Positions 63,300 through 64,000 of a stretch of DNA of 64,000 nucleotides are shown here, one piece after another; position 1 is the stretch's first letter; every line of letters begins with the position of its first letter. The DNA comes from Geodermatophilus obscurus DSM 43160 (lineage in GTDB: Bacteria; Actinomycetota; Actinomycetes; Mycobacteriales; Geodermatophilaceae), in assembly GCF_000025345.1 (NCBI RefSeq), contig NC_013757.1:2232001-2296000 (forward strand). The letters are read 5' to 3'. The notes beneath the pieces are model-generated. The model saw nothing but the letters and a program-made list of their open reading frames with translations. It was not told where the DNA came from and did not search any database. The position numbers and the translations under genes were made by a program.

Positions 63300-64000
63300 G
63301 CGGGGAACGGGAGGAGGGGCGGCGCCTCGACCCGGGGGTGGTCCCGCGGCCCCGATGCCGCCCGCTCCGCACACCGGGCGGCACGGCGCGCCGCCTCCCG
63401 CCGGGCGGCCGCGCGCCGGACGTGCAGCGCCCGGGCCTCCGCGGCGCCGGGTGCCTCGAACCCGTCGGCGGTGAGGCGGCAGGCGCCGAGCCGCACCCAG
63501 CGCGTGCCGCCGTCGACGTCGCGGACGCCGACCAGCAGGCCCGTGTTGTGGCGGCGCACCGCGTAGGCGACGCCGCGCACGGCCAGCTCGGTGTCCGCTG
63601 CCGCCTCGGCCGCGGGCCCGTAGAGCCAGGTCACGTGCCGGACCCGCCTGCGGTACCGGTCGTCGCGCTCGCGCCAGGCGGTGTCCGGCAGAGGTGACAG
63701 CTGCACCTCCACCGCGGCGCCGACCTCGGCCACGAGGACGTGCAGGCCGCCGCTCCCGGGCGGACCCGGGACCTCCTCGAGCCGCGGCCGGAGCCCCTGC
63801 GCGGCGAGCCACGCCGCCACCGCACGCCGGTAGCGGAGGTGCTCGTACGCCGGCCCGGCGTCGGACCCGGGAAAGGAGCAGCGCACGTCACCCCAGTGGC
63901 GGAAGTGCGGCCGGGCACCCTCCCGGACCTCCAGGACGAGCCGGCCGCCGCACCCACCGGCCTCCCGGGAGCACCAGAAGCCGCTGCCGCGGTGCAGGCC
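63296..64000 (-). CDS. CoiA-like competence/nuclease protein, start outside the window
   Basis: 235 residues are visible; the frame is open to the right edge, so the N terminus is missing. The first part carries a zinc-finger-like pair of cysteines (FWCSREAGGCGGRLVLEV) and then RPHFRHWGDVRCSFPG, the P-H-F-x-H motif of CoiA. YEHLRYRRAVAAWLAAQGLR and AEVGAAVEVQLSPLPDTAWR follow, the last resembling the E-V-Q-x-S core of the CoiA nuclease-like domain, then HVTWLYGP. CoiA aids DNA recombination during transformation in Firmicutes; the actinobacterial relatives are uncharacterised. The C terminus is Arg/Ala-rich. Confidence 0.75.
   Translation of the reverse strand, partial: GLHRGSGFWCSREAGGCGGRLVLEVREGARPHFRHWGDVRCSFPGSDAGPAYEHLRYRRAVAAWLAAQGLRPRLEEVPGPPGSGGLHVLVAEVGAAVEVQLSPLPDTAWRERDDRYRRRVRHVTWLYGPAAEAAADTELAVRGVAYAVRRHNTGLLVGVRDVDGGTRWVRLGACRLTADGFEAPGAAEARALHVRRAAARREAARRAARCAERAASGPRDHPRVEAPPLLPFPA

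Overview
This 64 kb window has about 75% G+C, many GTG starts with GGAGG-type ribosome binding sites, tightly packed or overlapping genes, a DivIVA-like protein, and a c-di-AMP riboswitch ahead of a cell-wall hydrolase. Together these point to a chromosomal segment of a high-GC actinobacterium. The gene content and intergenic repeat style resemble Geodermatophilaceae (Blastococcus, Geodermatophilus, Modestobacter); that placement is my inference, not shown by a marker gene. I saw no rRNA, tRNA, CRISPR array, prophage or intact insertion sequence.

Layout. 1-7.7 kb: a truncated sensor protein, a one-domain glycosyltransferase, a cupin, an MFS transporter, a DivIVA-like coiled coil, gluconokinase and a glutamate-synthase-like flavoprotein. 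8-11.2 kb: an FMN reductase/luciferase-like monooxygenase pair facing a riboswitch-controlled lytic transglycosylase. 11.3-15.6 kb: an amide-use cluster with two formamidases, two FmdB zinc ribbons and one AmiS/UreI channel. 15.8-22.6 kb: small housekeeping and unknown genes. 22.8-25.8 kb: proton-translocating transhydrogenase pntAB. 26-36 kb: cyclic-di-GMP signalling genes (a PAS-GGDGF-EAL protein overlapping an HDOD protein; a six-TM GGDEL protein), a serine hydrolase, and a paired acyl-CoA dehydrogenase operon. 36-42 kb: the 4-hydroxybenzoate/protocatechuate branch (pobA, an IclR regulator, pcaHGBDC), followed by pgi and an aryl-aldehyde-type dehydrogenase. 47-53 kb: the 5-oxoprolinase locus pxpABC with an NRAMP-fold transporter, a CynX-type MFS protein and a divergent YcsI-like protein. 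53-56 kb: an E. coli-type argG behind a candidate ARG box, then a reductase/AraC pair. 56.6-62.1 kb: a five-gene glycosyltransferase/sugar dehydrogenase operon. 62-64 kb: small genes and the 3' part of a CoiA-like gene.

How it works together. The pob/pca genes would take 4-hydroxybenzoate to beta-ketoadipate. The thiolase and CoA-transferase needed to finish the pathway are not in the window. The pxp and fmd clusters both recover nitrogen or glutamate from small amides. pntAB, gntK and pgi sit at the NADPH/hexose-phosphate junction.

The least expected signals are non-coding. One is a 77-bp repeat found twice, each time exactly between two genes, flanked by GTGA, supplying the upstream stop codon and the downstream ribosome binding site. 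A second is a 68-bp repeat with near-inverted ends found twice. A third is a terminator-like hairpin repeat placed in frame inside a coding sequence. Long hairpins separate almost every convergent gene pair. Functions rest on recognition of motifs and family resemblance by eye; no database search was run.
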